A stretch of DNA of 64,000 nt from Neoarius graeffei (GCF_027579695.1 NC_083586.1:2160501-2224500), one strand, 5' to 3'; numbered from the stretch's first letter, positions 1-10,964 are shown. Notes: generated by a model from the sequence alone, not told the origin. Numbers and translations: made by a program.

Positions 1-1687
1 TCGAGCTCCAAATTGATCGCCAAGTGGCAAGGACCCTTTGAGGTCACACGGCGAGTCGGGGACGTCGACTATGAGGTGAGGCGAACGGACAGGGGTGGGG
101 TGCTACAGATTTACCACCTCAATCTGCTTAAACTCTGGAACGAGGAGGTCCCCGTGGCGTTGGTGTCGGTAGTTCCGGAGAAGGCAGAGCTGGGGCCGGA
201 GGTTCAAAATGGGAGATTGGCATCACGTACCTCTCCGGTCCCCTGTGGAGACCACCTCTCCCCGACCCAACTCACGGAGGTCGCCCAGTTGCAGACCGAG
301 TTTTCGGATGTGTTCTCGCCCCCGCCTGGTCGCACTGACCTCATAGAGCACCACATCGAGACGCCCCCGGGGGTGGTAGTGCATAGCCGCCCTTACAGGC
401 TACCCGAACACAAAAAAAAAGGTGGTTCGGGAAGAACTTCAGACCATGCTCGAAATGAGCATCGTCGAGGAGTCCCACAGTGACTGGAGCAGCCCGGTGG
501 TCTTGGTACCCAAGGCCGACGGGTCGGTCCGGTTCTGTGTGGACTATAGGAAAGTCAACGCGGTGTCTAAATTTGACGTGTACCCAATGCCTCGTATTGA
601 CGAGCTGCTCGATTGACTAGGCACGGCTCACTTTTATTCGACACTAGATTTGACGAAGGGATATTGGCAGATCCCCTTGACTCCACTATCCCGAGAAAAA
701 ACGGCCTTTTCCACACCGTTTGGGTTACACCAATTCGTCACACTTCCGTTTGGGCTGTTTGGGGCGCCCGCTACGTTTCAGCGGCTGATGGATCGGGTCC
801 TCCGCCCCCACGCCACCTATGCGGCCGCCTATCTTGATGACATCATTATATATAGTAATGACTGGCCGAGGCACTTGGAACATCTAAGGGCCGTCCTTAG
901 GTCGCTGAGGCGAGCGGGTCTCACAGCCAACCCAAAGAAGTGTGCGATTGGGCGGGTGGAAGTACGGTATCTGGGCTTCCACTTGGGCAACGGGCAGGTG
1001 CGTCCCCAAATTAACAAGACCACAGCGATTGCGGCCTGCCTGAGGCTCAAGACCAAAAAGGGGGTGAGACAGTTCCTGGGGCTGGCTGGCTATTATCGTA
1101 GGTTTATACCTAATTATTCGGACGTCACCAGCCCGCTGACTGATCTCACTAAAAAGGGGGCACCAGATCCGGTCCAGTGGACGGAGCAATGCCAGCGGGC
1201 TTTTTCAGAGGTGAAGGCTGCACTGTGTGGGGGGCCACTTCTACACTCCCCTGACTTTTCTTTCCCCTTTATGTTGCAGACCGATGCGTCGGACAGAGGG
1301 CTGGGAGCGGTTTTGTCCCAGGAGGTGGAGGGGGAGGACCACCCCATCCTGTATATAAGCAGGAACCTGTCGGTGCGTGAGGGGCGCTAGAGCACCATAG
1401 AGAAAGAGTGTCTGGCCATCAAGTGGGCGGTCCTCGCCCTCCGGTACTACCTGCTGGGGCGCCCTTTCACCCTCTGTTCGGACCACGCGCCCCTCCAGTG
1501 GCTCCACCGCATGAAAGATGCCAACGCGCGGATCACCCGTTGGTATCTGGCACTCCAACCCTTTAATTTCAAGGTGGTCCACAGGCCGGGGGCACAGATG
1601 GTTGTGGCGGACTTCCTCTCCCGCCAAGGGGGGGGGAGTTGGCTGCAGGCCGGACGGCCGCCCGGCCTGAGTCGGGCGGTGGGGATA
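1..1687 (+). pseudogene. Gmr1-type Ty3/gypsy pol fragment (integrase C-term, RT, RNase H), copy 1
   Basis: This is the 3' half of an LTR-retrotransposon pol gene cut by the window edge. Bases 13-410 encode the integrase C-terminal GPF/Y-type region and the linker to reverse transcriptase. RT follows with SSPVVLVPK near 495, VDYRKVN near 540 and the catalytic YLDD near 832. RNase H begins with QTDAS near 1280. Integrase lies upstream of RT, as in the full copy at 2698-7645, and not downstream as in most gypsy elements. The copy is dead. A nine-A run at 412-420 carries one base more than the other copy and shifts the frame; TGA at 614 and TAG at 1388 interrupt RT and RNase H. Confidence 0.93.
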
Positions 1688-1995
1688 TGTGGCAGCGGGG
1701 GCGTGGTCAAGCGCCGGTCTGTGACAGGAGGGCGGAGTCAGGGAAGGTGAGTGGCAGATTCACTACACCTGAGAGCAATTAACCTGTGTTTGTGTCTTCC
1801 CAGTGACCGTGCCCTACTTAAGGAGGGAGAGCGAGAGCAGAGGGGCTCTTGCTGAACCAGACGCTGAATGTGTGTGTGTGTCTGGCAAGTGCACATAATT
1901 ATTAGACTGAAAAGTGTGGTAATAAAACGACCTGTCAAACCTGATCTCTGTCCTGCAGTCCTCTGTGCTCCACCCACGAACACTGAACCGCTACA
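1688..1995 (+). repeat. 3' LTR of Gmr1-type copy 1
   Basis: The unit starts TGTGGCAGCGG directly after a purine-rich tract and ends CTACA. It matches the LTRs at 2698-3009 and 7336-7645 and the solo LTR at 26863-27169. It contains a TTAAGGAGGGAGAG promoter-like stretch near 1818 and an AATAAAA polyadenylation-like signal near 1920. It is followed immediately by L2 3'-tail sequence, so this copy inserted into an L2 tail; the other flank is outside the window. Confidence 0.9.
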
Positions 1996-2247
1996 ATGTT
2001 ATAGTCATGTTGTCTGTTGTTGCCCAAATAAGGATGGGTTCCCTTTTGAGTCTGGTTCCTCTCGAGGTTTCTTCCTCATGTCATCTGAGGGAGTTTTTCC
2101 TTGCCACTGTCACCACAGGCTTGCTCATTGGGGATAGATTAGGGATAAAGTTAGCTCATGTTTTAAGTCGTTAAATTCTATGAAGCTGCTTTGCAACAAT
2201 GTTTATTGTTAAAAGTGCTATACAAATAAACTTGACTTGAAAGTCCC
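1996..2247 (+). mobile_element. L2-type LINE 3' tail
   Basis: This 3' UTR segment has GATGGGTTCCCTTTTGAG, a GGGATAGATTAGGG stretch and a terminal AATAAACTTGACTTG tail. The same sequence recurs at 43078-43282 and 43990-44280, and in the 43 kb case it closes an L2 C-terminal coding region. The Gmr1-type LTR ending at 1995 interrupts it. Family assignment is inferred from that linkage. Confidence 0.75.
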
Positions 2248-2350
2248 TGCATTTGACTGTGCAAAACTCCCAACACCATTCTGTTAACATATATGCTGTA
2301 GGTGCAAATATCAATAAATAAAAGCTGAAATTCTGACCTATCACATATAG

Positions 2351-2697
2351 AAGGCAAGTCAAGGAGCCTTTATTTGTCACATGTAATTCTTAAGCACACA
2401 GTGGAATTTAAACTCTGTGTTTAATGCATCTGGAGCAGTGAACACACACCCACACACACACAAGTGAGCAATGAGCACACACACATAACCAGAGCAGTGG
2501 GCAGCTATGCTACAGCACTCAGGGAGCAGTTGTGGGTTAGGTGCCCTTGCTCAAGGACACTTTCAGCCTAACCTCAGGCCATGGCTACCCCATAATAACC
2601 TAACCACTTGTCTTTGAACTGTGGGGGAAACCAGAGCACCCAGAGGAAACCCACACAGACACGGGTAGAACATGCAAACTCCACACTGAAAGGCCCC
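2351..2697 (-). repeat. SINE-like retroposon, part left of the Gmr1 insertion
   Basis: A repeat with a (CA)-rich middle, GAGCAGTTGTGGGTTAGG near 2524 and CTGTGGGGGAAACCAGAGC near 2619. The last ~80 bases match the minus-strand SINE at 44427-44804. The sequence resumes at 7651 after the Gmr1 insertion, with GCCCC duplicated at 2693-2697 and 7646-7650. The upstream part (2351-2600) resembles another common teleost retroposon and may be a separate older repeat. Confidence 0.7.
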
Positions 2698-3009
2698 TGT
2701 AACCCTTTCAACTAAGGGTGGAGCACAGAGGACGGCAGGACAGAGATCAGGTTTGTCAATTACGGCTTTTATTGCCACACTTTTCAGTCTAACAATACGT
2801 TCACACAGATGCACACACACACAACCAGCATCTGGTTTCGGGATCAGCCCCTCTGCTCTCGCTCTCCCTCCTTAAATAGGGCGCAGTCACTGGGAAGACA
2901 CACACAAACACAGGTTAATTGCTGTCAGGTGTAGTGATTCTGCCACTTACCTTCCCTGACTCCGCCCTCCTGTCACAGACCGGCGCTTGACCACGCCCCC
3001 GCTGCCACA
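2698..3009 (-). repeat. 3' LTR of the full Gmr1-type element
   Basis: On the minus strand it begins TGTGGCAGCGGGGG at 3009 and ends GGTTACA at 2698. It contains the CTATTTAAGG TATA-like box near 2871 and AATAAAAGCCG near 2766. The pol reading frame runs into it and stops at 2947. Confidence 0.93.
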
Positions 3010-4254
3010 TACCCCCACTGCCCGACTCAGGCCGGGCGGCCGTCCAGCCCGCAGCCGACTCCCCCCCCCCCCTTGACGGGAGAGGAAGTCTGCCATGACC
3101 ATCTGCGCCCCGGGCCTGTGGACCACCTTAAAATTGAAGGGTTGGAGTGCCAGATACCAACGGGTGATCCGCGTATTGGCATCTTTCCTGCGGTGGAGCC
3201 ACTGGAGGGGCGTGTGGTCCGAACAGAGGGTGAAAGGGCGCCCCAGCAGGTAGTAATGGAGGGCGAGGACCGCCCACTTGATCGCCAGACACTCCTTTTC
3301 AGTGGTGCTGTAGCGCCCCTCACGCACTGACAGCTTTCTACTGATGTAGAGGACGGGGCGGTCCTCCCCCTCCACCTCCTGGGACAAAACTGCCCCCAGC
3401 CCTCTGTCCGACGCATCGGTCTGCAACACAAAGGAGAGAGAAAAGTCAGGGGAGTGTAGAAGTGGCCCCCCACACAGTGGAGCCTTTACCTCTGAAAAAG
3501 CCCACTGGCATTGCTCCGTCCACTGGACCGGATCTGGGGCCCCCTTTTTAGTGAGATCAGTTAGCGGGCTGGTGACGTCCGAATAATTAGGTATAAACCT
3601 ACGGTAATAGCCAGCCAGCCCCAAGAACTGTCTCACCCCCTTTTTGATCTTGGGCCTCGGGCAGGCCGCAATCGCTGCCGTCTTATTAATTTGGGGACAC
3701 ACCTGCCCATTGCCCAAGTGGAAGCCCAGATACCGTACTTCCACCCACCCAATCGCACACTTCTTTGGGTTGGCTGTGAGCCCCGCTCGCCTCAGCGACC
3801 TAAGGACGGGCCTCAGATGTTCGATGTGCCTCGGCCAGTCATTACTATAGATGATGATATCATCTAGATACACGGCCGCATAAGCGGCATGCGGGCGGAG
3901 GACCCGATCCATCAGCCGCTGAAATGTAGCGGGCGCCCCAAACAGCCCAAACGGAAAGGTGACGAATTGGTGTAAACCAAACGGTGTGGAAAAAGCCATT
4001 TTTTCCCAGGATAGGGGAGTCAAGGGGATCTGCCAATATCCCTTCGTCAGATCCAGTGTCGAATAAAAGCGAGCAGTGCCGAGTCGATCGAGCAACTCAT
4101 CAATACGAGGCATTGGGTACGCATCGAATTTAGACACCGCGTTAACTTTTCTGTAGTCCACACAGAACCGGACCGACCCGTTGGCCTTGGGTACCAAGAC
4201 CACCGGGCTGCTCCAGTCACTGTGGGACTCCTCGACGATGCCCATTTCGAGCAT
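2947..4254 (-). pseudogene. Reverse transcriptase-RNase H part of Gmr1-type pol
   Basis: 435 codons open from just after a TAG at about 4270 that separates RT from integrase in the same frame. RT shows SSPVVLVPKANGSVRFC, STLDLTKGYWQIPL, FGLHQF...PFGLFGAPATFQ and the catalytic YLDD near residue 128. RNase H shows QTDAS, EKECLAIKWA, CSDHTPLQWL and ADFLSRQ, so the four acidic residues appear present. There is no integrase downstream; the frame ends inside the LTR. The RT-RH stretch itself is undamaged, and the lesions lie upstream. Confidence 0.93.
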
Positions 4255-4269
4255 GGTTTCAAGTTCTTC

Positions 4270-5749
4270 CTAAACCACCTTTATTTTGTGTTCAGGTAGT
4301 CTGTAAGGGTGGCTACGCACTACTACCCCCGGGGGCGTCTCTATGTGGTGCTCTATGAGGTTAGTGCGACCGGGCAGGGGCGAGAACGCATCCGAAAACT
4401 CGGTCTGCAACTGGGCGACCTCTGTGAGCTGGGTCGGGGAGAGGTGGTCTCCACAGGGGACCGGAGGGGTACGTGATGTCAATGCCCCTTTTTGAACCTC
4501 CGGCCCCAGCTCTGCCTTCTCCGGAACCACCGACACCAACGCCACGGGGACCTCCTCCTTCCAGAGTTTAAGCAGATTGAGGTGGTAAATTTGTAGCGCC
4601 CCACCCCTGTCCATTCGCCTCACCTCGTAGTCGACGTCCCTGACTCGCCGTGTGACCTCAAAGGGACCTTGCCTCTTGGCGATCAATTTGGAGCTCGAAG
4701 TGGGCAACAGTACGAGTACTTTATCTCCCTGGGTGAACTCCCTAAGGCGCGTACCCTTGTTGTACAGGTGGGCTTGCCATTCCTGGGCCTGCCGCAAATT
4801 CTCCTGGGTTAGGTGGGTGAGCGTGTGGAGTTTTGCGAGCAGGTCTATAACGTATTGAATTTCGTTCTTGCTTTGTGAAGGTCCCTCCTCCCAATTTTCC
4901 TGCAGCATGTCTAGGATGCCGCATGGCTTACGCCCATATAATAATTCGAATGGGGAGAACCCCGTGGAGGCTTGGGGAACCTTTCGCACTGAGAACAACA
5001 AGGGCTCGAGCCACTTATCCCAATTACGTGCGTCCTCACTTACGAATTTTTTAATGATATTTTTGAGGGTGCGGTTGAACCGTTCCACTAAACCATCCGT
5101 TTGTGGGTGATACACACTGGTGCGGATCGGCTTAATCCCCAATAACCCATACAGTTCGCACAGTGTCCGTGACATAAATGTAGTGCCTTGATCAGTCAGA
5201 ATCTCTTTCGGGATTCCGACTCGGGAGATAACGTGGAAGAGTGCCTCTGCAATACTGCGTGCTGAGATATTGCGCAGAGGCACTGCTTCCGGGTATCGCG
5301 TTGCATATTCCACCAGAACTAATATAAAGTGGTACCCTCGTGCTGACCCAATCTAATGGCCTGACGAAATCCATCCCAATTCTCTCAAATGGGGTCTCGA
5401 TCAATGGAAGAGGGCGCAAAGGTGCTTTTGGAATGGCCACTGGATTACCTAACTGGCGTTCACGGCATGCCGTACACCACCTACGAACATCGCCGCGAAT
5501 CCCCGGCCAATAGAATCGGGCCATTATTCGGGCTAGTGTTTTATTCTGCCCTAAGTGTCCAGCCATGGGATTAAAGTGAGCCGCCTGGAATACCAATTCC
5601 CAGCGGCTCTTCAGAATCAAAAGCTGCGTGACTCGCTCTTTAGTTTGAGTGTCCTGCGTCACTCGGTATAACCTATCCTTCATAATCGCGAAGTAGGGGA
5701 AGGACGGGGTGGCGTTCGGCTGGAGCATTTGACCATCAATTAGTCTCAT
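4270..5749 (-). pseudogene. Integrase of Gmr1-type pol, placed before RT
   Basis: The N-terminal HHCC zinc-binding region is visible (HFNPMAGHLGQ ... WCTACRE). The DDE core follows with GMDFV near 5390, LTDQGTTF near 5190 and LVERFNRT near 5080; the last Asp and Glu are separated by 35 residues, normal for integrases. A GPF/Y-like C-terminus (QGPFEVTRRV) comes next, then a spacer and RT. A one-base frame change lies near 5352, between RPLDW and the YHFIL region. A TGA at 5780-5782 cuts it from protease and a TAG near 4270 cuts it from RT. Confidence 0.92.
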
Positions 5750-5779
5750 TTGGTCAAACGCATGTCGCAGAGTCTCGTC

Positions 5780-6400
5780 TCACGATTGCTCTAATGGGAA
5801 ATCTGTGAGGGATTCCCCAAGAGAGAGAGGAGGGGCCAGCGGCTCCTCACTCTGACGCGGAGATGACGTAGACGGCTCTGTGACAGCTGCTCCCGCCAAA
5901 GCGACACCGGGACCTCCCCCTGTTAAATGGCAGGACCCACTCTTGACTAAGTGCGTCATTAAATCCCGAAATCCCGGCCAATCAGTCCCCAAAATTAAAG
6001 AGTGGGTAAGGCAAGGATTAACCGCCGCCTTCACTATAACTTTTTCCCCTCTGAAAAAAATGTGGACCGACACCAAAGGGTAGCTGTGAACGTCCCCGTG
6101 CACACATAACACCTTCACCCCCTGTGCTCCCCCCAATGCCTCGTTTTGCACCAGGCTTTGGTGAATTGAGGTCTGATTACAGCCAGAATCCACCAACGCC
6201 TGATATGTATCCCCTTGGATACTCACCGGTATGCAATACGCTCCGGCCCAATCGAGGGCGGCCTCTGGCGCGTCGGGGATCCGAACCACCGCGCCCACTT
6301 CCATCGCCGTGCACTGCTGTTGCAAGTGGCCCGGCTCCCCGCAGCGCCAGCAAACCGGCCCGGGCTTTCCCTCTGCAACGGTGTTCTGGGGCTCACTCAC
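5780..6400 (-). pseudogene. Zinc knuckle and protease of Gmr1-type element
   Basis: The minus frame contains a CCHC knuckle (CWRCGEPGHLQQQC) near 6340 and then a retropepsin-like core ALVDSGCNQTSI near 6190, with LILGTDW downstream. The active-site triplet is DSG instead of the more usual DTG. The preceding gag reading frame joins this one only by a frame change within the GA-rich microsatellite at 6526-6580. The frame ends in TGA at 5780, but homologous sequence continues in the same frame into integrase. Confidence 0.88.
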
Positions 6401-7290
6401 CTGAGGTGGGGGAGAGACAGACACAGAAGGGAGAAATGGGAGGGCACCGCGTGTGCGGCGGGCTGGCTGGGGTGGTGCCGGCCCCCGCCTCCGCGGTGGG
6501 GGAATGGGGTGAGGACGGGACACAGGAGGAGGGAGAGAGAGAGAGAGAGAGAGAGAAGAGGAGAGAAGAGAAGAGAAGATGCCATCTGCTGTCCTGCCGC
6601 CGGGACAGCCGCCAAATGGTCCTCCGCCAGCTTGACTGCCTGATCCAGCGACGCCGGGCGGTGGCACTGGACCTACTCCGCGGTTCCTGCTGGCAAGTGA
6701 GCGATGAACTGTTCCAGCACCACCTGGTCGATGATTCCCTCGGCGTCGCGGTTGTCGGCCCTCAACCACCGCCAGCAGGCGTCCAGGAGCTGCTGGCCAA
6801 ACGCGAACGGCCGGCCGACTTCCTCCAAGCGCAACGCGTGGAAGCACTGGCGCTGCTGTTCTGGGGTGCGCCCCACGCGCTGGAGGACGGCCCGGCGGAG
6901 GTCCGCGTAGGCCAGCCGGCGGTCGGCGGGGAGCCGTAGCGCAGCCAGCTGTGCCTCTCCTGTTAGCAGGGGGAGGAGGCGCGCCGCGCGCTGCTCCATC
7001 GGCCACCCCGAGGCTTCGGCGTCTTGTTCGAAGAGCGTGATGAACGCCTCGGGGTCGTCCTGCGGGCCCATCTTGGTGACGGTGAGGGGGGACGGGCCCG
7101 TGGTAGGAGCGCTGGTGGACCCCACCGATGCGAGGAGGTGCCGGAACGCTTCTCGGTCTTCTTGTTGGGACAGCCCCAGGGCCTCGAAGCATCGCTCTTG
7201 TTCCTTCCGGAGGGTGACGAGTGCCTGGTGCTGGCTTTGCCGGGCCGTGGCGAGGGCATGGACCAGGTCGGCGAACGGGGAGGACTCCAT
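6400..7290 (-). pseudogene. Gag of Gmr1-type element with SCAN-like domain
   Basis: The likely start is the ATG at 7290, shortly after the primer-binding site (MESSPFADLVHAL). Residues about 130-220 have a capsid-like helical pattern: QCFHALRLEE, DACWRWLRADN, IIDQVVLEQFIAHLP, then ASLDQAVKLAED. This resembles the vertebrate SCAN domain, which published work derives from Gmr1-like gag. A TAG at 6673-6675 falls where Trp is expected in the SCAN pattern, and the frame changes again in the GA repeat near 6550. Both make it a pseudogene. Confidence 0.88.
6526..6580. repeat. GA-rich microsatellite inside gag
   Basis: A run of GA dinucleotides followed by GAGAAGA repeats. It lies between the SCAN-like part and the zinc knuckle of gag, and the reading frames on its two sides differ. 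Length change in this tract is the simplest cause of the frame change. Confidence 0.9.
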
Positions 7291-7316
7291 GGGGCTGCTC
7301 AGCTGGTGCTCCACTG

Positions 7317-7334
7317 TCCCGGGTTTCGGCACCA
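7317..7334 (-). promoter_or_regulatory. Primer-binding site of the Gmr1-type element
   Basis: On the minus strand TGGTGCCGAAACCCGGGA starts one base after the 5' LTR ends (TTACA). TGG pairs with a tRNA CCA end, as expected for priming of minus-strand DNA. I did not assign the tRNA. Confidence 0.85.
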
Positions 7335-7335
7335 C

Positions 7336-7645
7336 TGTAACACTTTCAACTAAGGGTGGAGCACAGAGGACGGCAGGACAGAGATCAGGTTTGTCAATTA
7401 TGGCTTTTATTGCCACACTTTTCAGTCTAACAATACGTTCACACAGATGCACACACACAACCAGCATCTGGTTTCGGGATCAGCCCCTCTGCTCTCGCTC
7501 TCCCTCCTTAAATAGGGCGTGGTCACTGGGAAGACGCACACAAACACAGGTTAATTGCCGTCAGGTGTAGTGATTCTGCCACTTACCTTCCCTGACTCCG
7601 CCCTCCTGTCACAGACCGGCGCTTGACCATGCCCCCGCTGCCACA
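7336..7645 (-). repeat. 5' LTR of the full Gmr1-type element
   Basis: Near-identical partner of 2698-3009. It begins TGTGGCAGC at 7645 and ends GTTACA at 7336 on the minus strand. The 5-base duplication GCCCC flanks the element at 7646-7650 and 2693-2697. Confidence 0.93.
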
Positions 7646-7650
7646 GCCCC

Positions 7651-7735
7651 CCTTGGCCAATGGGCTCAAACCCAGAACTTCTTGCTGCGACGTGATAGTG
7701 CCAACACTACACCACCGTGCCACCCACTTTTGACC
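7651..7735 (-). repeat. SINE, part right of the Gmr1 insertion
   Basis: Continues the repeat broken at 2697. On the minus strand it ends in the tRNA-like head, with a box near 7675 and GGTGGTGTAG near 7715, matching 44750-44804. Together with 2620-2697 it forms one SINE split by the 4.9-kb element. Confidence 0.75.
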
Positions 7736-8876
7736 TCAAACGCAAATGTCTTCAGTGTATGGCATAAAAAAAAAAAACACGATAGAATTGGCCTTGCTGT
7801 TCCAGTACTTTCAGGCTTGCAGCTGGAAATACTGTCAGAGCTGTTGCTCTCAAAAATGAATCACTATATTCTGAGCAGCTTTCAGAGTGGTGTGGAGGTG
7901 TAGTAGTTCACTCTGTTGCCACACAGCAAAATGGTTCCAGGTTCGAACTTCATGGCTAACTGGGGCCTTTCTGTGTGGAGTTTACATGTTATCTGTGTGG
8001 AATTCCTCTGGCTGCTCCAGTTTCCTTCCACAGTTCAAAGACATGCAGATGAGGTCAAAATAACCAGCCACTGGGGTTGCACAAGCCAGTGCATATTTAG
8101 TGCTAGTTCTAAGCCTGAGTACATTGTGTTTGAGGCTGGAAAGCTATGCCAAATCAAATATGTAGCTCATAAATTGATCTGCTGTAGTGACCCCTAATGG
8201 AAGCAGACTCTAATTAATCTGTTTAAAAATCTGTCTAATTGATCTGTTTAAAGGAATGATTAAAGGGGCCAGTTCACTCTTCCCAAAATCCATGTTTTTT
8301 AATCCATTTTATTTATTCATTTATTTTTTTTTAAAGCAGATGAACACTTCATGCTAGTTCTCTTTGCAGTAAAATATCTGAAAATTCATTGTTAGTGATC
8401 CTTTCAATATCTATCTCAAACTTTTTCTACATCTATGTGTCATACGTGGAATCTCTGAACAAATTAGGCCGTTATCATTTCTTTCTTTTGTGGGCACCCA
8501 CATGTCGGCCAAGGCTGGTTCAGGTCCATTACTGCGGAATGCAAACACCATTTATTTACAATCCTTTTAAATTAAGCAATATTTAGTGACTTTTAAAAAA
8601 TATATAAATAAAGCTTAGATTTGTAAGGGAAAAAGGAGAATTATGGATTTGGAAGACCTACAGTAAAACACATGATAGTCTGATCTGTCATGATATCCAG
8701 CTTCATTAGTTGGACAAACATGGATTTCTTTCATGTTGGCTCTAAAAAATTGAAAAATATTGTATGTGCAATAGGCTTATCAAATCAGTCCCATGTAAAA
8801 AGGGATCAGTCTCAAATTCATTAATCATTAATTCAAGTGTCTAATAGTTTATAGCTAAACTATTAAAATCAATGGA
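7736..8876. other. AT-rich spacer with a degenerate SINE
   Basis: An old copy of the same SINE is visible in plus orientation at about 7888-8056 (GTGTAGTAGTTCAC, then GGTTCGAACTTC, then TTTCTGTGTGGAGTTTACATG). I recognise nothing in 8060-8876. Confidence 0.55.
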
Positions 8877-9039
8877 ATGGGGGGTGCCAGTGAGCAAGCT
8901 ATGGAGGAGTCGCATCCAACCAGGCTCTGCAGAACTTTCATTTTAAAGTTTTTAAAAAGGCACCTTTTGACAAAGCACAGTTCTTTATTTCACTTTTTAA
9001 GTTTTATCATACTTCTACATATCTGCTTACATAAAAAGA

Positions 9040-9531
9040 ATGGCTGGCAAGTCTACAAAAACCCGTAATGCAACTTCGTTGACCACGAGGCCTAGCGGTC
9101 CCGGATCATCCCCGGATCAAAATGATAAGCCAACCCCAGCTGACAAGACCATGGTGCTAACCACTCAAGCTTTCAGGCAGGAGTTGCTTATGTCGCTTCG
9201 TGAAGATATTGGAGATGTAATTAAGTCGGAGATTAGAAGAGTGCTGGAAAAGGAAATGGAAGGTTTCAGAGCCGACATTACCGTTGTAAGGTCTGAACTG
9301 CAATCTTATCAGAACTCGGTTGCTACAGAGTTAGCCACACTGAAAAATACCACTGGTGAGATGGAGAAGAGTCTGTCAACATGTACAGATGATATCATTT
9401 CTCTTCAACGTGAAGTGGCACACCTCAAGGCTCAGTCGGAATTACTACAAGATAAATGTGAAGACTTAGAGTCGAGGTCAAGGAGGAATAACATCAGAAT
9501 CGCGGGAGTACCAGAGAGTCATCACAAATGA
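9040..9531 (+). pseudogene. L1-type LINE ORF1 fragment
   Basis: An ATG-initiated frame of 163 codons. It has a basic, polar start (MAGKSTKTRN), a long heptad-rich coiled coil at residues about 45-145 (EDIGDVIKSEIRRVLEKE ... EDLESRSRR), and then RRNNIRIAGVPE, which opens the RRM-like domain of L1/Tx1 ORF1 proteins. ORF1p is a trimeric RNA-binding chaperone of the element. The frame stops just after GVPE, so most of the RRM and C-terminal domain is missing, and no ORF2 follows. The fragment appears cut by rearrangement near 9535. Confidence 0.8.
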
Positions 9532-9534
9532 AAA

Positions 9535-9788
9535 TTCAAGATTTTGGCACATGCCTTCTTGTGCTAGGACAATTGGTAGTGAAATGTGTGATGTGACTGC
9601 TAATAAATCATTGAAAAAGTTTTCTACCCAGCATCAAAATACCTATGGAAATCCCATGGATTGTTATGTGTTAGGTAGAAAGCTGTGTGTACTGTTCTGC
9701 AAAAAGGGAATATGTTCAAAGCAAAGTGTGTCTAGACAGAAATTTGAGCGTAAGCAGAGTTAGACTATTGGTTGCCCCTCCATGGACC
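9535..9788. other. Unassigned spacer
   Basis: I see no coding homology or repeat motif here. It lies between the broken L1 ORF1 and the Harbinger terminal repeat. Confidence 0.4.
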
Positions 9789-10077
9789 AGGGGGCTCATT
9801 TATCAACAGTGCGTAGAAAACATCCTAAATTCTGTCGTACGAGTGGAATTTAGAATGTTCGTAAGTACAAAAATATCGGCATTTATCAAACGTTCCTAGG
9901 CTGGTTTTACGCACACCCGTAAGTAATCTGCAATGATAAATCCCACACCTGCCAAATCACCTTGCGCGGGCATGATGACTCTAATTTGCATTGTGAAACG
10001 CCCCCAATTAACCATATATGGCATTAACTTCCCCTTTAAAAGCCATGCAAATGAGTAATTGAGTCCTTGGTGGAATA

Positions 10078-10875
10078 ATGGAGAAGCGCGCAAAAAAGAG
10101 GAATTTCTCTGAGACGGAGATAGACGTTTTAGTCACGGAGGTTGAAGCCAATCAGAAGATATTGTTTTGTGGTTTAGAAGCCGGCGTTACTAGTAAAAAA
10201 AGAATACTGTGTGGGAGAAGGTGGCACAGTCACACTCTGTAAATGCCGTCGGATCTGAGCCACGGACTGTGGCAGAAATTAAAAAAAGTGGTTTGATATT
10301 AAATTAAATGCAAAAAAGCGCGTGGCCGCTTACAGGCGCGCTACAATGGTGGCAGGGGGAGGGCAAAACCTTGAAAAATTGTCTGCCTTGGATGAACAGG
10401 TTGCTGGTATTATTGGGGACGCTGCGTGTTCTGGAGTGGTGAGTGGTGTGACTGACAGTGACCTCGTGGTGGAACCCCCAGAACCAGAACCAAACATCCA
10501 AGATGAAGGTAAGTGGTCACACATTTAATGCAGAATTTAAATCTAAACATTTTTTACTGAATCGATAAAAAAAACTTTGTTTCAAACAGAAATTTTTGGT
10601 TTAAACAGAAGTAGCTTATTAATGCATCTGCTCTTTCAATTATACAGACACGTCCGCTCCTGCCGCGATGGTGCAGGAGGAGGCAAGGTCGTCCTCTGTG
10701 CGTGAGGCTCGGGCACCAAGGGTATCAGGTCCTGCAGAACCAAGAGCACATTGCCCAGGCAGTTAGTGACATCAAGGGGCAGCTAAGCAACCTCACTAAT
10801 GTGCTCACTGAAATCAGTGAGTCACTGAAAACACTTGCTGCTTGTGCAACTCAAATCGCAAATAAAAGCTATTGA
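10078..10875 (+). pseudogene. Harbinger-encoded Myb/SANT-like DNA-binding protein
   Basis: The ATG at 10078 opens MEKRAKKRNFSETEIDVLV, the start of a Myb/SANT-like domain; the helix with KKKWFDIK appears near 10285 in another frame. The C-terminal exon has a heptad-like stretch (SDIKGQLSNLTNVLTEI) and ends with TGA at about 10873. A probable intron has GTAAGT at 10508 and AG before about 10648. In this superfamily the Myb-like protein helps bring transposase to the nucleus and the ends. Indels near 10190 and 10230 break the first exon. Confidence 0.75.
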
Positions 10876-10964
10876 ATCGTGAAAAGTCTGTGTTCTGTCA
10901 TTATGCAACACACACACACACACACACAGTGAGTAAATAATATGCATAATATGGGTAAACTTGC

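Larger units (their letters stand above)
2698..7645 (-). mobile_element. Complete Gmr1-type Ty3/gypsy retrotransposon
   Basis: A 4.95-kb element with LTRs at 7336-7645 (5') and 2698-3009 (3') and the target duplication GCCCC at both sides. The internal order on the minus strand is primer-binding site, gag with SCAN-like domain, CCHC knuckle, protease, integrase, reverse transcriptase, RNase H. Integrase before RT in a Ty3/gypsy-type element is the known hallmark of Gmr1-like retrotransposons. By eye the two LTRs differ by about seven substitutions and one 2-base indel, so insertion is fairly recent. The coding region still carries three nonsense codons and two frame changes and cannot make full products. 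Confidence 0.94.

Noticed and set aside
5389..5574. Small plus-strand frames between 4.6 and 5.6 kb
   Set aside because: Antisense shadows of integrase.
6124..6939. 271-codon plus-strand frame
   Set aside because: Antisense to the Gmr1-type gag and protease; no family features.
6400..7192. Arg/Pro-rich start of the 470-codon frame that ends in protease
   Set aside because: The part upstream of the zinc knuckle is a shadow of gag in another frame; only about 6400-5780 is supported.
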